NCBI GenBank assembly: GCA_008933995.1
Contig: WARS01000030.1
Location: 6,865,304-6,929,303 of the forward strand
Length of the DNA: 64,000 nt
Direction of reading: 5' to 3'
Source of the DNA: Datnioides undecimradiatus
Taxonomy: Eukaryota > Chordata > Actinopteri > Lobotiformes > Datnioididae
Each line of letters begins with the position of its first letter. Within the stretch, counting starts at the first letter, position 1. A model generated the notes under the pieces. It did no database searches, was not told the origin of the DNA, and was given only the letters and a program-made list of their open reading frames with translations. This document shows, one piece after another, positions 1 through 12,365 of the stretch. Both the position numbers and the translations under genes were made by a program.

Positions 1-574
1 GAAGCCTTCAAGAATATCCTAACAGGTATACTTGTGAACAGTGGCGACACATCAGAGCAAGACAATACTAGAAAGGACTTACCTTCCAAGCTTACAAACG
101 TGTAGTTAAACTCTGAAATGGTAAGAGCTGAGAGAATAAACGTCAAGTCTGTTTGAACACATAGATACAGAGAGAAACTAAGAACACGGTGAGTTGTGAC
201 AATTAAACCTTGAACCCTACTTGAACTTCCTCTTACTGTGGGAAGTTATCTTTCTTTGTTCTCTGTAAAACTGTAATCTCACTTGGGTTTCAATATCTTT
301 GTGCATGTTTCTCAAAGATGTTTGTTCTGCTAAGTCAGTGTGTTGATGGCCGTGACCTCACCTCGACCATGTTGTTGAGGTGATGTAGATTCCTGATCTT
401 GGCTGATCTTGTTCCCATTCCACCACAGAAATCTACCGGATCGTCTCGCAGAAACAGATCGCTGAGCGGTCCGCTCATGACGAGTCCCCGGGAAACAACG
501 TGGTGGACATCAGCGTGCCACCCACCACGGACGGCCAGAGGGGAAGCAAACTGCAGTGCTGTCAGAACCTGTAA
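1..574 (+). CDS. rab11b: rab11b, 3' end (partial, two exons)
   Basis: Small GTPase of recycling endosomes, cut by the window edge. Bases 1-25 read EAFKNILT plus the first base of a Glu codon and are followed by a GT donor at 26. The last exon runs from 429 (after a CACAG acceptor) to the TAA at 572-574. Joined, they give 56 residues that match the end of vertebrate Rab11[10 protein letters not shown], then [19 protein letters not shown], then KLQCCQNL. The two cysteines of CCQNL are the known geranylgeranylation sites anchoring Rab11 to membranes. The hypervariable tail reads QRGSKLQ where human RAB11B, from memory, has QKPNKLQ. Rab11A differs more here, so Rab11B is preferred. Which teleost duplicate (rab11ba or rab11bb) cannot be decided from 56 residues. 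The GTP-binding part lies outside the window. Confidence 0.93.
26..428 (+). other. last intron of rab11b
   Basis: The intron starts GTATAC and ends CACCACAG, is 403 bases long and splits a Glu codon (G|AA). Nothing else was seen in it. Confidence 0.88.
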
Positions 575-1145
575 CCCATGGCAACCGTCCCTCCTCACCT
601 GGGTCGATTATTAATTGAAATCCACAGTGTCGGTGTGCTTCCATCCGCCTGGAGTGCAATATTGTCTGAATCTGCACTTTGTTAAGATCAGTGGAGTCGA
701 TTCTGTTATGCCACAAACGATCAATCCCAGAAAGAGGTGTCTGAATTGATTTCAAATTATAATCTGACCCGGGTACAGTCTGCTACATCCCAGTGCAAAA
801 ACAGGACTGATGGTACTGTGCGAGTAGCTACCACAGTTACCCATGATAGCGTAGCAGAATAGCTTTGCCTGACACCTTGTAAGCCTAGACATCTCCCTGC
901 TAGACGGTTATTGCCATGCGTTGGAGGCCTGAGGTTTGAATCCTGCCTGTTTCAGTCGTACCAGCAGTCCTGTTTTTGGGCTTTTCTCCTCCTCGTTCAG
1001 TCATCATCTCAAAAGTGGTTGTGACGCTGCTGATGCTTTTTTCATTTTGTGTAAAATATATTCTTTTTTTGTTTTGATTTTGATAGCTTGTCTGCTCACA
1101 TACATTATATTAATGCCATGAAATTAAATTTTACAATATTATGTT
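575..1145 (+). other. rab11b: probable rab11b 3' UTR with ATTAAA poly(A) signal
   Basis: After the rab11b stop there is no further coding signal on this strand. An ATTAAA at 1123-1128 followed by a T/G-rich stretch near 1140-1165 is the first reasonable polyadenylation site, giving a 3' UTR of about 570 bases. The end point is inferred; a longer UTR is possible. Confidence 0.4.
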
Positions 1146-2090
1146 GCAGTGTCCTGTTTTTTTTTAGTTAGCAACATACACATTAAAAGATACCGCGACC
1201 TTTCCACTTCACCACCACACAGAACTGATTTATTTATTTTTCTTACATATGACCTTATTAGTTTGTGGCATTGTACCTTTGTAGAGTTTGTTTTAAAAAT
1301 GTAATACAGATAATTTAATCTATGTCCAGTGGTTCCCAACCTACAGGTGAGGCCACTTCAGCCACCATCAGTTAACTCAGTGTGAGATGATTACTGGAGT
1401 AAGAAAGAAGAAAAAAACCAAAGTTGTGCTACACATGGTTGTATTTTTTCTTTGAACATTGTACAGAATCTTTGTTTTTGTGAAATATTGGCTCACTGAG
1501 CTTCTTTAGGTGCCAACTAAATAACTTAAAGGGGAAGCCATTCTTTGGCGGAGCTGGTACCAACGCGTATTAAATGTGACAAGGTGCTCGACCAGACCCC
1601 CCCTTAGCTTAAAATGTCACAATCTGAAATGAATGGGAACCTGTGATGTACTTTCTAAACATATATGTTTTTATGTAAAATCTGAATGTGAAAAGTAACT
1701 AGTAACTACTGTTGTATAACAACTGCAGTAGAGGTTCCCTCTTAAATGTTATGGGGGAAGTATAAAACAGATTAAAACAAAACTATTCAAGTAAAATACA
1801 AGTACCTGAAATTGAACTCAAGTACAGCACTTGAGTAAATGTCATATTCATAGTACACACTGCGAGTGTCTGACAAATAATGAGTGTTACAGGTAACCTG
1901 GCACAAAAATCTTAAACGGGTAAAACAATGCTGGATATTTACACAACATGATGATGAAATCTCAGGGAGTGACCCCCACCCCTACGCCACCACAGCGACT
2001 GATCATCAAATACATTTCCAAAGACCACATGAACATCATTAGAAGCTCAAATACCTGAAAACCAGGAGACACGTCACATGTCACATTGAT
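1146..2090. other. intergenic stretch between convergent rab11b and marchf2
   Basis: No exon, RNA gene or intact mobile element was seen. A decayed dispersed repeat occupies part of it (listed separately). Confidence 0.5.
1675..1850. repeat. degenerate dispersed fish repeat (CTTGAGTAAATGT type)
   Basis: The stretch carries the order AAGTATAAA, CAAGTAAAATACAAGTACCT, CAAGTACAGCACTTGAGTAAA. I recognise this, from memory, as the core of a short repeat scattered through many percomorph genomes. The copy is diverged and its ends are unclear. Confidence 0.5.
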
Positions 2091-2094
2091 TTAG

Positions 2095-3316
2095 TCCAGG
2101 AGTCCCTCGTGTTTTATTGCACAATAACCCAACTTTCCAGGGGATGCAGCAGGAAGACTACAATAACACAAAATACTTTGTTTAGCATACGCTGCGTACA
2201 TTGATTGACGTCTCAGAACACATTTCTCTTTTGCACCTTTACTGAGTACCAGCCTGCTCAGATACCTCTTAGTGTTTTTATCTCGGGCAAAAGTCTGTAA
2301 TCTCACTAGTCAGAACACTGGTGTCTCTTCTATTTAAAACTGCATCTCTTGTGATGAAGGACATAACTACTGGTCGTTGCTAGGCAGCTCAATTAATGAA
2401 TGGTGCATTTACAAGTGGAGCAGGGCCGTTTGCTAATGCACTTTTACGACAAGAGTAGAGAAGTCTCCCAATTAGAATGTAAACACTTTTCCACACGTTC
2501 AATACTATTTCCTCAGTCACTGCTGCACTACCGTTTAACGGCTGCAGGTAGTGTTATCCCAGATATCATGATCTTCACTGCCCCTGTGACGAGTGTGATA
2601 AATACGTGACGCCCTAGCTGGTGTCTAAACAGGAGAAGGATTTGATTTTTCACTGTTCAAACAGCAATGATAAAGCTTTACCAGGAAACTTTAAAAGGGT
2701 TCAGATTATGGACAAGACCGCTGGCATGAGCAACTGTCGCTCTTAACATGCCAAGAATATTCACAGATAAACTTTGTCAATCATTTTTAGATTATTATCC
2801 TCTGCTGGGCTACTGGCTGCCCATTGTTCAAAAACAGCTAAATACATTGTGAAGGGGCATGGGGGAATTATAGGTAGTGAATATGTTTCATATTATACTG
2901 TAGTAGCATGCTGAATCAGTTATATCCTGCTACATTAGCTTGTGTCTTAGCATTTCATAAGTTTGTGTCACAGACATCCAGTTGGGCGGGACAGTCCATC
3001 GTTCATGTGTTCATGTCGTTCCCATCCCAGCACTGGCTGTCCAGTGACAACTCTGTGTTTCAACATCAACTATGACTCCGGAATGAGTTCTTTCCAAACC
3101 ACTTTTTGTGGTTGGCCAATACCGTTGTAGTTTACATCAAGTGCCTCAATAAAAGAAATAAACAGAAGGAGAGAGTAGCTCTCTCCTCTCAGAATGGTCC
3201 ATATGAAGTGCAAAAGTTCATTAATATGATTAATCTTCTTTTTTTTTTTCCTTTTTTTTTTAGAGAGTGCTTCGGTGGGCGTTATTTTAAATATCCCTCT
3301 CATCACCACTCTGCAC
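2095..3316 (-). other. marchf2: marchf2 3' UTR with AATAAA
   Basis: Downstream of the marchf2 stop (3319-3317) the first convincing minus-strand AATAAA is at 2118-2113, so cleavage is expected near 2085-2100 and the UTR is about 1.2 kb. A pyrimidine run near 3236-3260 lies inside it. Confidence 0.55.
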
Positions 3317-5458
3317 TCATACGATGGTCTCATCAGTCATTTTCTTGGTCGACTTGGTCGGCACAGAACGTTGGGTGGTGTGCGCCCCTTTCATGTCAGG
3401 CATGAGCAGGCGCACTTTCTGATTGGTCCTCCTCCACTCCGAGTACAACTGACAGTGATACCGAAATGACACCTGAGATTGGATAGGAGGAGAGTGGGGG
3501 AGGGGAGGGGGGTCGAGACAGGAGGTGAAAACAGAGGAAAAAGACGGCCGTCAATACAACTGACAGCGAGATATTTGAGACATATAGTACGGATGCGGGA
3601 CAATAATATGCCGACTGAGGCTGCAGCTGCTGCACGACAGGCGTCACAACCTTTGAGCAAAAGCACTCATTTTTTTCATAAGTTGTCACTTTTGCTGAAC
3701 ATTCAACAGTTAGGCTCCTAAGGAAGGTTTCAGATTCACAATACATCCTATTTAAAAAAAAAACATGAACCAGTTAAGAGAAAAGCAGGTAGAGCACAGA
3801 TCTTCACAAACAGGTTTATCTTTCCATAATCTTGTCAGACACTAACATTAGCAATATGATTCTGTTTAAGGCATAAACACTTTCAGTGGAGGTACTTTCA
3901 CAGGCACAAAACTCCACAAGGCTCATACTGAATGCAGGTTTTAAAAGCAAATGTATTGTTCAGTCACAAAAACAGAAAAATTGGGCTGGAAAATACTTAA
4001 AGCCCCCTTTAAGAGTAAAAGCCATTGTTCTTACTATTATGCATGTATGTGTATGTGTATCTGTGCAACAGCCCAGCCTTAAAACCAGAAACTATCAAGG
4101 TGCTCATACCCTCACGTCTCTCTACTCTTCTGATTTTATTCAAGAGCTCCTTAAGGTCATGCTGGGACCAACAACAGAGAAATCATATCTGCAATAATCA
4201 ACAGCCGAACATAAATCTGTGGGTTTGATTGTCTTTGTTATTTTGTCTTCACAAGTCCCAATGGGACACCAAGACATTAAGACCAACTTGTGGGTGTGAA
4301 GATGCCAGAGAGAAAAACAGTCACTCTGTGCCAGCAGCTTATAAGAACGTGTCTCATAAACGTGTTTTTCTCGAGTACAGAACAATTTGTGTAACACAGT
4401 AGTTACCAGCGTCCAGAGGATGTAGATGGTGAAGAGGGCGATGGTGAGAGCGATTAGGCCAACGGCCTCGAGTCTGCTCTTCAGTTGCAGGTGGTCCTGG
4501 GCTCCTCTCAGACACAGCCAGCCGGAGATGGCAGCCAGGGGGGTGATGAGAAGGAAGCAGGCCATGTCGCACAGCAACGTGCGCTTCTCACTGCGAGGAC
4601 CCGGGTCCTTCAGCCACTGAGCAAGAGCAAAATTAAGAGGTCATGGTCTAACTGAAAATTTGACTTCTTTGGTTTCATTTAAATGTTCCTGCATAACTAA
4701 TATGAAAGCAGTGATGCTATTACAAATGAGTCCTGTGAATAGAGAACTCTCACTAAGCAGTCTGGAAACAATCACATCTATTTGAGCAAATCCTGAAAAT
4801 GCTATATGTTGGCACACACTCTGCACACATGTTTTAAAATCAATTTCAGGGACACTTAAAATATTAGTCCAAGGCCAAGAAAAAATCATCTCTGGTTGAG
4901 AAAAAGTAGTCTTTCTCATTTTCATCTCCTTTTCAACAAATAAATAGGGAGCAGAAGCATTCATCCTTGCAGTAAAAACTAACCTGTGTGAGTGGTTGTG
5001 GTCGTCGTTCAATGGTGAATTCTGTGTGACAGAGTTCACAATAGCTGGTGTTGGAGGAGGACAGCCACTTCTCCAAGCAGCTCTTGTGCACTTTACCCAG
5101 CGTGCCAGTGCAGTCGCAGGGTGAGAGCAGGGTCTCCCCTCCTGCTCCCTCATGACAAATACGACACATGCCCACATCACTATGGAGCAAAGCAGAGAAG
5201 GCAAAAAGATGATTAACTAAGAACAACGCCTTTACAACAGATTTTAAAGAGCCACAGTCCCTCCTTCTCTTACCTCTGCAGACTCACTGCTTTGACAACA
5301 GTGGAGAGTGGGCGGCCATCTTTGGCCGTAACCTTGGCGATGTACTGAGCCTGTGCAGTAGAATCAGACTCCTCCGAATCCTTGGAGGCATCAGATTCAG
5401 CGTTCCCAGAGTAATCGCAAAGGGATCCAGGTAGGTGGCAGCACCCTGACGAAGACAT
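3317..5458 (-). CDS. marchf2: marchf2, membrane-associated RING-CH E3 ubiquitin ligase
   Basis: Four coding exons on the minus strand: 5458-5274, 5179-4984, 4616-4407, 3472-3317. They splice in frame at GT-AG sites to 248 codons plus TGA (human MARCH2 is 246). Residues 67-112 form the RING-CH zinc domain: CRIC at 67-70, CDC at 83-85, H93, C96, W100 and CELC at 109-112, the full C4HC3 set. Two membrane segments lie at about 142-163 and 178-197, joined by the short loop [14 protein letters not shown], as in the family. The C-terminus ETIV is a class I PDZ-binding end; human ends ETPV. MARCH2 ubiquitinates membrane cargo in endosomes and the ER-Golgi path and is known to bind syntaxin 6 and DLG1. 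The start is the ATG in GCCATGTCT, giving the conserved [15 protein letters not shown]3 is the closest alternative, but the N-terminus and loop fit MARCH2. Confidence 0.97.
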
Positions 5459-5565
5459 GGCTCAGCTGAGGGTGACAGTGACTAAGAGGATGGTGGAGGC
5501 GACCTCAGAAGAGGGTCTGATCCAAAACCTGATGTCCTACACCTCTCCTCTCCTCCTCGGTCCAC
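5459..5565 (-). other. marchf2: 5' UTR part of marchf2 exon 2
   Basis: A minus-strand acceptor (TTGTTCTGTAG) ends at 5566, and the exon runs from 5565 through the start codon at 5458. No upstream ATG occurs in these 107 bases, so the ATG at 5458 is the first start in this exon. Confidence 0.7.
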
Positions 5566-6550
5566 CTACAGAACAAATTCCTGATGAATTATGACCTGGA
5601 GATGAACAGAAGACAACGTATGGGTGATTCAATGTAACAACATAAGTAAAACGTCATGCTATTTTTTTATTTACAAGCCTTTAATAAGACTATTTACAAG
5701 TCAGACAAATGCCATGATGATACCAGAGTAGGCAACATCTTAAAGGAGCAAACAAAGTAAGATCCTGGAACAACTGAAAAAAATATCTGATGGGAATAAA
5801 CAAAAAACAAAAACCTTCAAAAAGTCTCAGTACAAAGGCATGTTGTGAGGCAAAGCTCTGGTTGAGCCCCTCAGAAGAAGTTTCAAGAAGACAAAAAGAA
5901 GAGCAATTGCAGATCATATTTTTTTAATTTTGCTTAACAGAAGTAATTATGACATCTCAGTAAATAAGGGTGCTGGTAAGCAGAGTAAACCTAGAGAAGA
6001 AGGGGGTTGCAGGTGGTCGTTTAAGGACCAGGCTCTGTTCCTTACCCACACCTGCAACCTGCCCCCCAGACTGATACTGTCTATAATATACTTTGAAGCG
6101 ATTTCCTTGAAGAAAAAAAAATATAATAACACACAGCATAAAGCATATTCATGTATTTATAGCGCTGTGCGACGAGGCAAACATAATCCAAACTAATGTC
6201 ACTGCGATTTAACGCATGTTTTTAAATCGGGTAGCTTAACACTGTTTTCATCACTTTACACACCAGGAAAATAAAACCCGTGTGAACAGCGCTCACTGTT
6301 TAGATTTCACAATGTCTCCTTTTACTCGGAGATTAAGAGTTAACATTTCACAGCTAATTTTGGCCGACATGTAGATACATGATGAATGATACAGTATTGT
6401 TAATGTACAAACGCCAACAAAAGCAAAACGTATCTCGGTACAAGAAAAACATGTGAAGCAATTGTCAGCCAACACGCTGATATGTGATGCTAGTATCCAG
6501 AAAAGCTGCTGAACGAGGTGAAAACAGACGCTAGCGTAAAATTTACTCAC
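5566..6550 (-). other. marchf2 intron 1
   Basis: Between the noncoding first exon (donor GTGAGT starting at 6550) and exon 2. The short open frames here carry no domain or splice logic. Nothing else was seen. Confidence 0.6.
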
Positions 6551-6890
6551 CCGACGGCCTCCCTTTTCTCGTTTGGCCTTGGCCTTGGCCCTGCGTTAAC
6601 CAGACACAGGCTAGCTGAGCTAAGTGGACAGCCCTAGCTACAAACTATGACATTGACATCTAACCGAAAGCCGATGATACGATGGGATACAAAAGACGCC
6701 CACACGCGCTGCATCCTCTCCATGGCGTGAAGTTTATCTCCCACGGCTAATTTTGTGTGGAAATGTGGGAAGAAACGACTGCCTCTGCCAGGATTACCAG
6801 ACAGAGCTAACGTAGCTAACAGGCTAGCAACGGGCAAGCCTACCTCAGCATCCCTCAGCTGTGTACTGGTCATGTGACACGGTGCTGCCT
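6551..6890 (-). promoter_or_regulatory. marchf2: marchf2 noncoding first exon and promoter region
   Basis: A strong minus-strand donor (CGGGTGAGT) lies at 6552-6545 and is preceded on that strand by a GC- and CpG-richer stretch to about 6890. This fits a noncoding first exon joined to the acceptor at 5566. The transcription start cannot be fixed from sequence; the exon probably begins between 6600 and 6750. Confidence 0.5.
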
Positions 6891-9800
6891 TCTAAGTCAT
6901 TAGTAACCTTGTAATAATAGGAACCTTACACAAACCAGTTAGCGAAGAAGCAAACACCACTTGAACTGTACGCTTGTCCGACCTGCTGGTAGTATTCTAT
7001 AGTCAAATGTACCGTTAAGCAAGTCACTAAACATGGAAATCCAGTAAAAACTTACGATGAAAGTAATTCATGTTCTTACCTGCTTGTTCGGGGGTTTCGT
7101 TTAAACATCTCAAGGACATGAAATAACCTAAACAACCCAGCTATCAGAATACTGCTTGCTCTATATGCATCTTGTTTGGTATTAAAGTTTTTCTGTCTAT
7201 AACCGACGACATAAATAGCACACCCGACCGTTAGAACAGCAATTTACGAGTAGACCTGAATGCAACGCGCTTTACAAACAACACCGACAAAACGTGTGAC
7301 CGTGCCTGTTAGAAAATACTGCGGTTCAAATGTTCCCATGTCTTTTTCATGTCAATGTGGGTTTGTTCTCAACAAGAAAACGGCCCTTATCTTACATTGA
7401 GAAAACACGTGTAGTAAGTTGTGCCATAATGAACCCGCTAGGTGTCAGCATTTAGTCAACCCTCTCATAGCGTCGCAGAGAGGACGGGTGCGACCCATGC
7501 CCCACAGGTGAGGTTTAAGGACCTTGAGGGATGCGAGACATAGGTTTGAACAATACAACAATGGCACTTTAAATTTTCAACAAACGTATACTTCGTGAAT
7601 TAGTTTCACGAATATCTGGATTAACCTGCAGCAGTGGTCGAAACTAACCAAGCTCTATCAAACTCTACGAACTGTTCCTAAATATGAAATTAGAAATATG
7701 GGACCTTGTAAATTAAAATTTTGAAAACCAACAATGAGAATATAAAACATGATGCATTCCTGTACAGTAAATTAAATTACACCATTGGCTGTAAAAAGGG
7801 CTCTTACTAACTATATTAAAATGTTACTTCCATGTTAATACAATGATGATTATAATCCAGTTATGTAATGAAGTATTACAAACTGTAAGAAACATTACAA
7901 ATAATACACATATGATATAAACAATATACATCACATATCAAACATAGAGATGTCACATGCACTGGCAGAGGCCTGCCTGCAAAATGACTTCTTTTGATCC
8001 TGTACATATTTTATTGACAATACCTAAATAAAGAAAAAAATTTTAAAAATCTGAATGTAGGACTTGATAGGATAGATTTCTGTTTTTTATTTACTTGCAT
8101 TGTAGTATTATTGCGAATTTTTATTTTTAAACTAGAGTAGCTTAATCAAATGTTTTATCTGTATGACTGTTTGGCTGCAATTTACATTTTTCTGTATCAG
8201 AGGGAAACAAGCAACAAATTAGAAAGAAAGTCCATGGCACAAACACATGGCAATCAAACAACTTAACAGATCTATAATGATGCTGAACTGTTACCCTATA
8301 TAGTTTATTGTACTATACTTACTGCAAAAAACAATTGCCTCTATTGACTTACTGACTGAGTTGTACTTTGTTGAGTAAATGGAATTGGGAAAAGGTTTTG
8401 ATGAGCCAGGTCAGTGACTTTTTTTTTAAACATTTCCCTTTTTAGCATCACCAACTAAAAAGCACACTCAATGACACTAAAGCCTGTAAAAGCAAACAAC
8501 ATGAAAAGTGACCTAGACCTAGATCTTGAATGCGATACTCTGACAGCCCTCCCCATCAGCCATCATGCTTTCATTGTGCCACTTCTTGAAATGAGAATTT
8601 TGTCCCATGTCCCATCCCATGATATAGAAAAATAATATTCTAATTTGCTTCATATTTTTTTGTGCACTATGCAGAAACACTCAAGATGAAGACACTTTGC
8701 AGATTATTAAATGTACCCCAATTGAATTCTAACATGTCCCTTTAGTGTGACCTAAAATAGTAATCTCCGTGTGTAATTCTTAACCATTAGTTAAACAATA
8801 TCTATTTTTGTCATATTGCCCTCCCTAACCTGTTCCCCTGTATCTTCCTTTTCATTCCCTTTGAACCTAAACACTGATTAAGAAGGGGTCCACTCATGGT
8901 GAGTGTGATCTGAGCACATTACTGAGACTGCCTCTCTCTCCCACACACACACACACACCTCAAAGCGTGTTTCTCATTAGTTACCCGACTTGTCTGTCGG
9001 GACAAAGTCCAACAGACATCATGAGATACTACCTCTCCACATGTTCGGGATATCATGAGACATGTGTTAGTGGACTTTAACACTGACAGACACACATATC
9101 TGCACACCGTTCATTTACACATCAACACCTTCTAAAACTGGAAGGAAACAACATTTACATAATAAATGATATCTGAAATATTTAGCAGTAAAAATAGTAA
9201 ATCCCTGTGTGTGAGAGAGTCATAGCAGACATTTATGACATAGCAGAGATTTATCAAGTTCAACAAGAGAGTTTTGTCAGAGTGGTAGTTCCAAACGCTT
9301 TACTTCAATGGAGGGCATCTTACCCTCAGCATGCTGCTGCAGGCATTTCTTCTTATCATGATGCTTATTAATGTATGGGACTGGTTTTCTCTGTCTTCAG
9401 CTGATAGCTTTGGTTGCTTGCTCAGTGTCTTTGTTGCATGTGCATGGCTGCAGGCAGTTGTAAAATCAAATCTTGTATGAACAATTACTTAACAAAAGAC
9501 TAAAATAAAGTATTTAATTATCCTAATTAAATCTGAGTTCATTTAAGTGATGTAGTATGGGTCATTCATCATTTTGGACAGGGTTTTCTGAAGAGTTCAT
9601 TGGCACACACATATACACAATGGTCTCATACATGTATATGGTATACTTACATCATTTATCAGTATCAGCAATAGAAATGAGAGACAGAAAGAGAGAGAGA
9701 GAGCCTCTGACTGAAGCAGAGAGGCAGACCAGTGGATACACATGGACAGTGAGCAGAACTTATTCAAAGCGTTTGGCTTTCAATAACACTATAATTCGAT

Positions 9801-11900
9801 TATCGATCTGTCTCGTGATCCTTTAACCTGTCAGTATGAGTCCTCATGAGCAGGAGTGGAAGGCAGTAATTCAGTTTCTGTCATTTTCTGAAGCCCTCTT
9901 GTCCTTGTGAGAAAGGACACTGACTTGACTATGCTGCCTTTCTCACACTACAAATCTATACTCAATGCCCAACTGGCCAGTAGGGTCCTGCATGCAATGA
10001 CCATTGAGCACGCTCCAGCTATTTGACAGCATTCAATATGACTCAACTCAAGAACAAAATAAAGCTGTATTAACATTTCATAGAATTTCATGCAGGACTA
10101 TTCTGAGCATTGCTGTGTTTATCTATCCATCTGTGTTTATTTTTGATGTTTTGGACTTTCGCCTGGTACTGACCGTATTGATTTCAAGATACAAACGGTC
10201 CAACAGCAACAGAGCAAAACTGAAAACTGCTTTATTTATAACATTTTTGAATCTAAAGTGATTGCATACAGTAAAGGTGAGCCATGCGAAACATCCATTT
10301 ATCACGTGGTGACCTTCGACAAACTGATTTGTTACAGAAAAAATTAAATAATCATAACAATAATATATACAGCAACTGGACAAGCAGGATGTTAAGAACC
10401 ACAAATCTTCTGTTAATGTGAGGTGAAACATTTTTGAGTTTTTAAAATTGTCAGGCTGCAATTTTATATTTATTTAAGTAAGAAAATACATGGATGAAAA
10501 TGAGTGATCTGATACTGGTTTGTGAAGTAATGCAGTTAAGTGTTAATGTTTGAACTGAACAGCAAACACTTGTATTGGGTGAGCAAGTAATTAGCGCAGA
10601 CATGTTTCTTTGAATACCAGATGTACACTTTGAACAAAACAAATGGTTAGGATTTTTGTTTTGTTATTTTTCCCTGTAAAATCTTTATCTAAAGGCAAAA
10701 CCATACATGTCATTATAGTTTGCCTGTTGCGTAATAACAAGAAGCACATCACCCCCTTTCATCTGACACGGAATCACTCTTTGAGCGCCCATCCTAAATC
10801 TCTGAGTCATGAGACGTGCATAACGTCTCTAATGCAAGACATGACATTACTGGTATTCACTTTACAAATGTGAAGAGTGAAACCACGCACATGAGTCCAA
10901 CTTGTCGTACTGTGCTTCCAATTACAAAACTGTGTGATTTCATTCAACTTCATTATTGAATCACTAACTAACTGTACTGAGTGTAGTCAGCTGATTCTGC
11001 AGCAACATTCAGAAAAAAATCTAAATCCAGTTTTGGTAAAAGCACGTTATCTGCCGTGATACATGCCAAAGTGCAACAGCATTCAGTCACACACTGGTTG
11101 AATGCAACTGAGGATATGTAGCTGCTGTTAGCTGTAGCAAGAATTACTGGGCTAAGAACACGATGAGAACCATGAGAACTTTAAAAAAGAAAAGGCTCTC
11201 AAAAAAACTCCAGGCAAAACAACGTCCAGATGTTTTAAATGACAGTGCCCTTCTTGTCTCTTCTGTCTTTTGTCTCTCTGCTGGGTTTTTACACCCATCT
11301 GAAACAGATCTGGTAAATGCATTTAAATATTTTGGCTTTAAACCGAGTCAACAGAGCTTAACCAAAGTCTTGGTCAAAGGAAGAAGGTCTCAGTTTAGGG
11401 AGTATATTTGCTGCACCCATACGCTTGGTCCTGTATTTTATACAGCTGATTTGAAACAGTGGCTTATATTGAAGAGCTAAACATCTACATGAACATTATC
11501 TGCTTTACTTGTCCTCCCCATAGCGGGCATATGCAATGTTTAATGCAATATCATAAAATAGTGTGAAGTTCAACTGAAATTGGGTTTTTAGATTAAATAA
11601 CTAATATGGCTCATGCAAAAGATAATCTAAATTCAAGTCTCCTATCAGACAAACTAGCACATCTTGTTGGCTGTAAGTATAGTTGTTTTTTTTTTTATTT
11701 ATTCATTGCCTCGGGTCTGATGTTGATTTCAGCGAGACATCCACATCAACAGAAAACGTGATCTTGTGTAAATACCTACTGGCCAAACTGGCAGCTGTCA
11801 CTGGTAGGTTTCCAGTTTGCACCTCGACATGATACAGTCCTGATTCATTCAACGTTGAGCATGTGAACAGTGCATGATCAGGGCGGAGATCTCGTGACGC
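6891..11900. other. intergenic region between marchf2 and slc25a36
   Basis: About 5 kb of AT-rich DNA between the divergent 5' ends of the two genes. It contains a short CA repeat at 8942-8958. I saw no exon with splice signals, no RNA gene and no intact transposon. The open frames of 60-112 codons here are low in complexity and have no recognisable motif. Confidence 0.6.
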
Positions 11901-11915
11901 CATGCGCCACACTGG

Positions 11916-12000
11916 CCAATGGCGGCGTGCTTTCCAGCCTATGATTGTACAGTAAATACTATGAGCTCTGCCTCCTTCCCTCTCGCTGCAGTGATGAAAG
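11916..12000 (+). promoter_or_regulatory. slc25a36: slc25a36 promoter with CCAAT box
   Basis: A CpG-richer stretch with CCAAT at 11916-11920 followed at once by GGCGGCG, and a TGACG half-site at 11895-11899 just upstream. It sits about 450 bases before the start codon. A pyrimidine-rich initiator-like run near 11970-11990 makes a start there plausible. Confidence 0.45.
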
Positions 12001-12365
12001 CAGAGGGGTGAAGCAAGACAAACCAGTGGATGTGCCAGAAAACCGTTAGAGCTGAGATACCCTCCTTCCAGTGGTTAGCCGGTTGAGCTCGCAACTCTCT
12101 GGTGATTTAGTAGAAGCTAAGAAGCTATCTGTGTGAGAGGTAGACCTGAGCAAGCTGAAAGCGACGGAAGGGGGGTTTGTCGGCCCACTGCAGTCTGAAT
12201 CACCGGAGACTCGCCCCACCGCTGGTTCATCATCGACGTCGTTGGCCCAGTTATCGTGCGCATCCCTTCGGTGGAAGAAAGCAACGGAAAGGGACGGGAG
12301 CTAAGCCCGTGTTTAACCCTCTGCCGCAGCTCCAAGGTGCGCTGCTTGGCCGAGCATGCTAAACA
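12001..12365 (+). other. slc25a36: slc25a36 5' UTR with short upstream ORFs
   Basis: The leader before the start codon at 12366 contains ATGs at 12030 (18 codons then TGA) and 12356 (out of frame, overlapping the true start); another at 11994 (5 codons) may also lie within the transcript. The start site is not mapped, so the 5' limit is a guess. Confidence 0.5.

Noticed and set aside
900-960. B-box-like GGTTTGAATCC suggesting a tRNA or tRNA-derived SINE
   Set aside because: No matching A box, acceptor stem or SINE body was found. It lies in the probable rab11b 3' UTR.
3396-3746. 116-codon minus-strand frame
   Set aside because: It overlaps marchf2 exon 5 in a different frame and continues into intron. 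The exon in its true frame gives [13 protein letters not shown].
4641-5204. Minus-strand open frame of 187 codons
   Set aside because: It runs through marchf2 exon 3 in the wrong frame and on into the intron. The correct frame gives the RING-CH domain with matching splice sites.
12177-12362. 61-codon open frame ending just before the slc25a36 start
   Set aside because: It begins at TTG, not ATG, and lies in the 5' UTR; no protein family was recognised.
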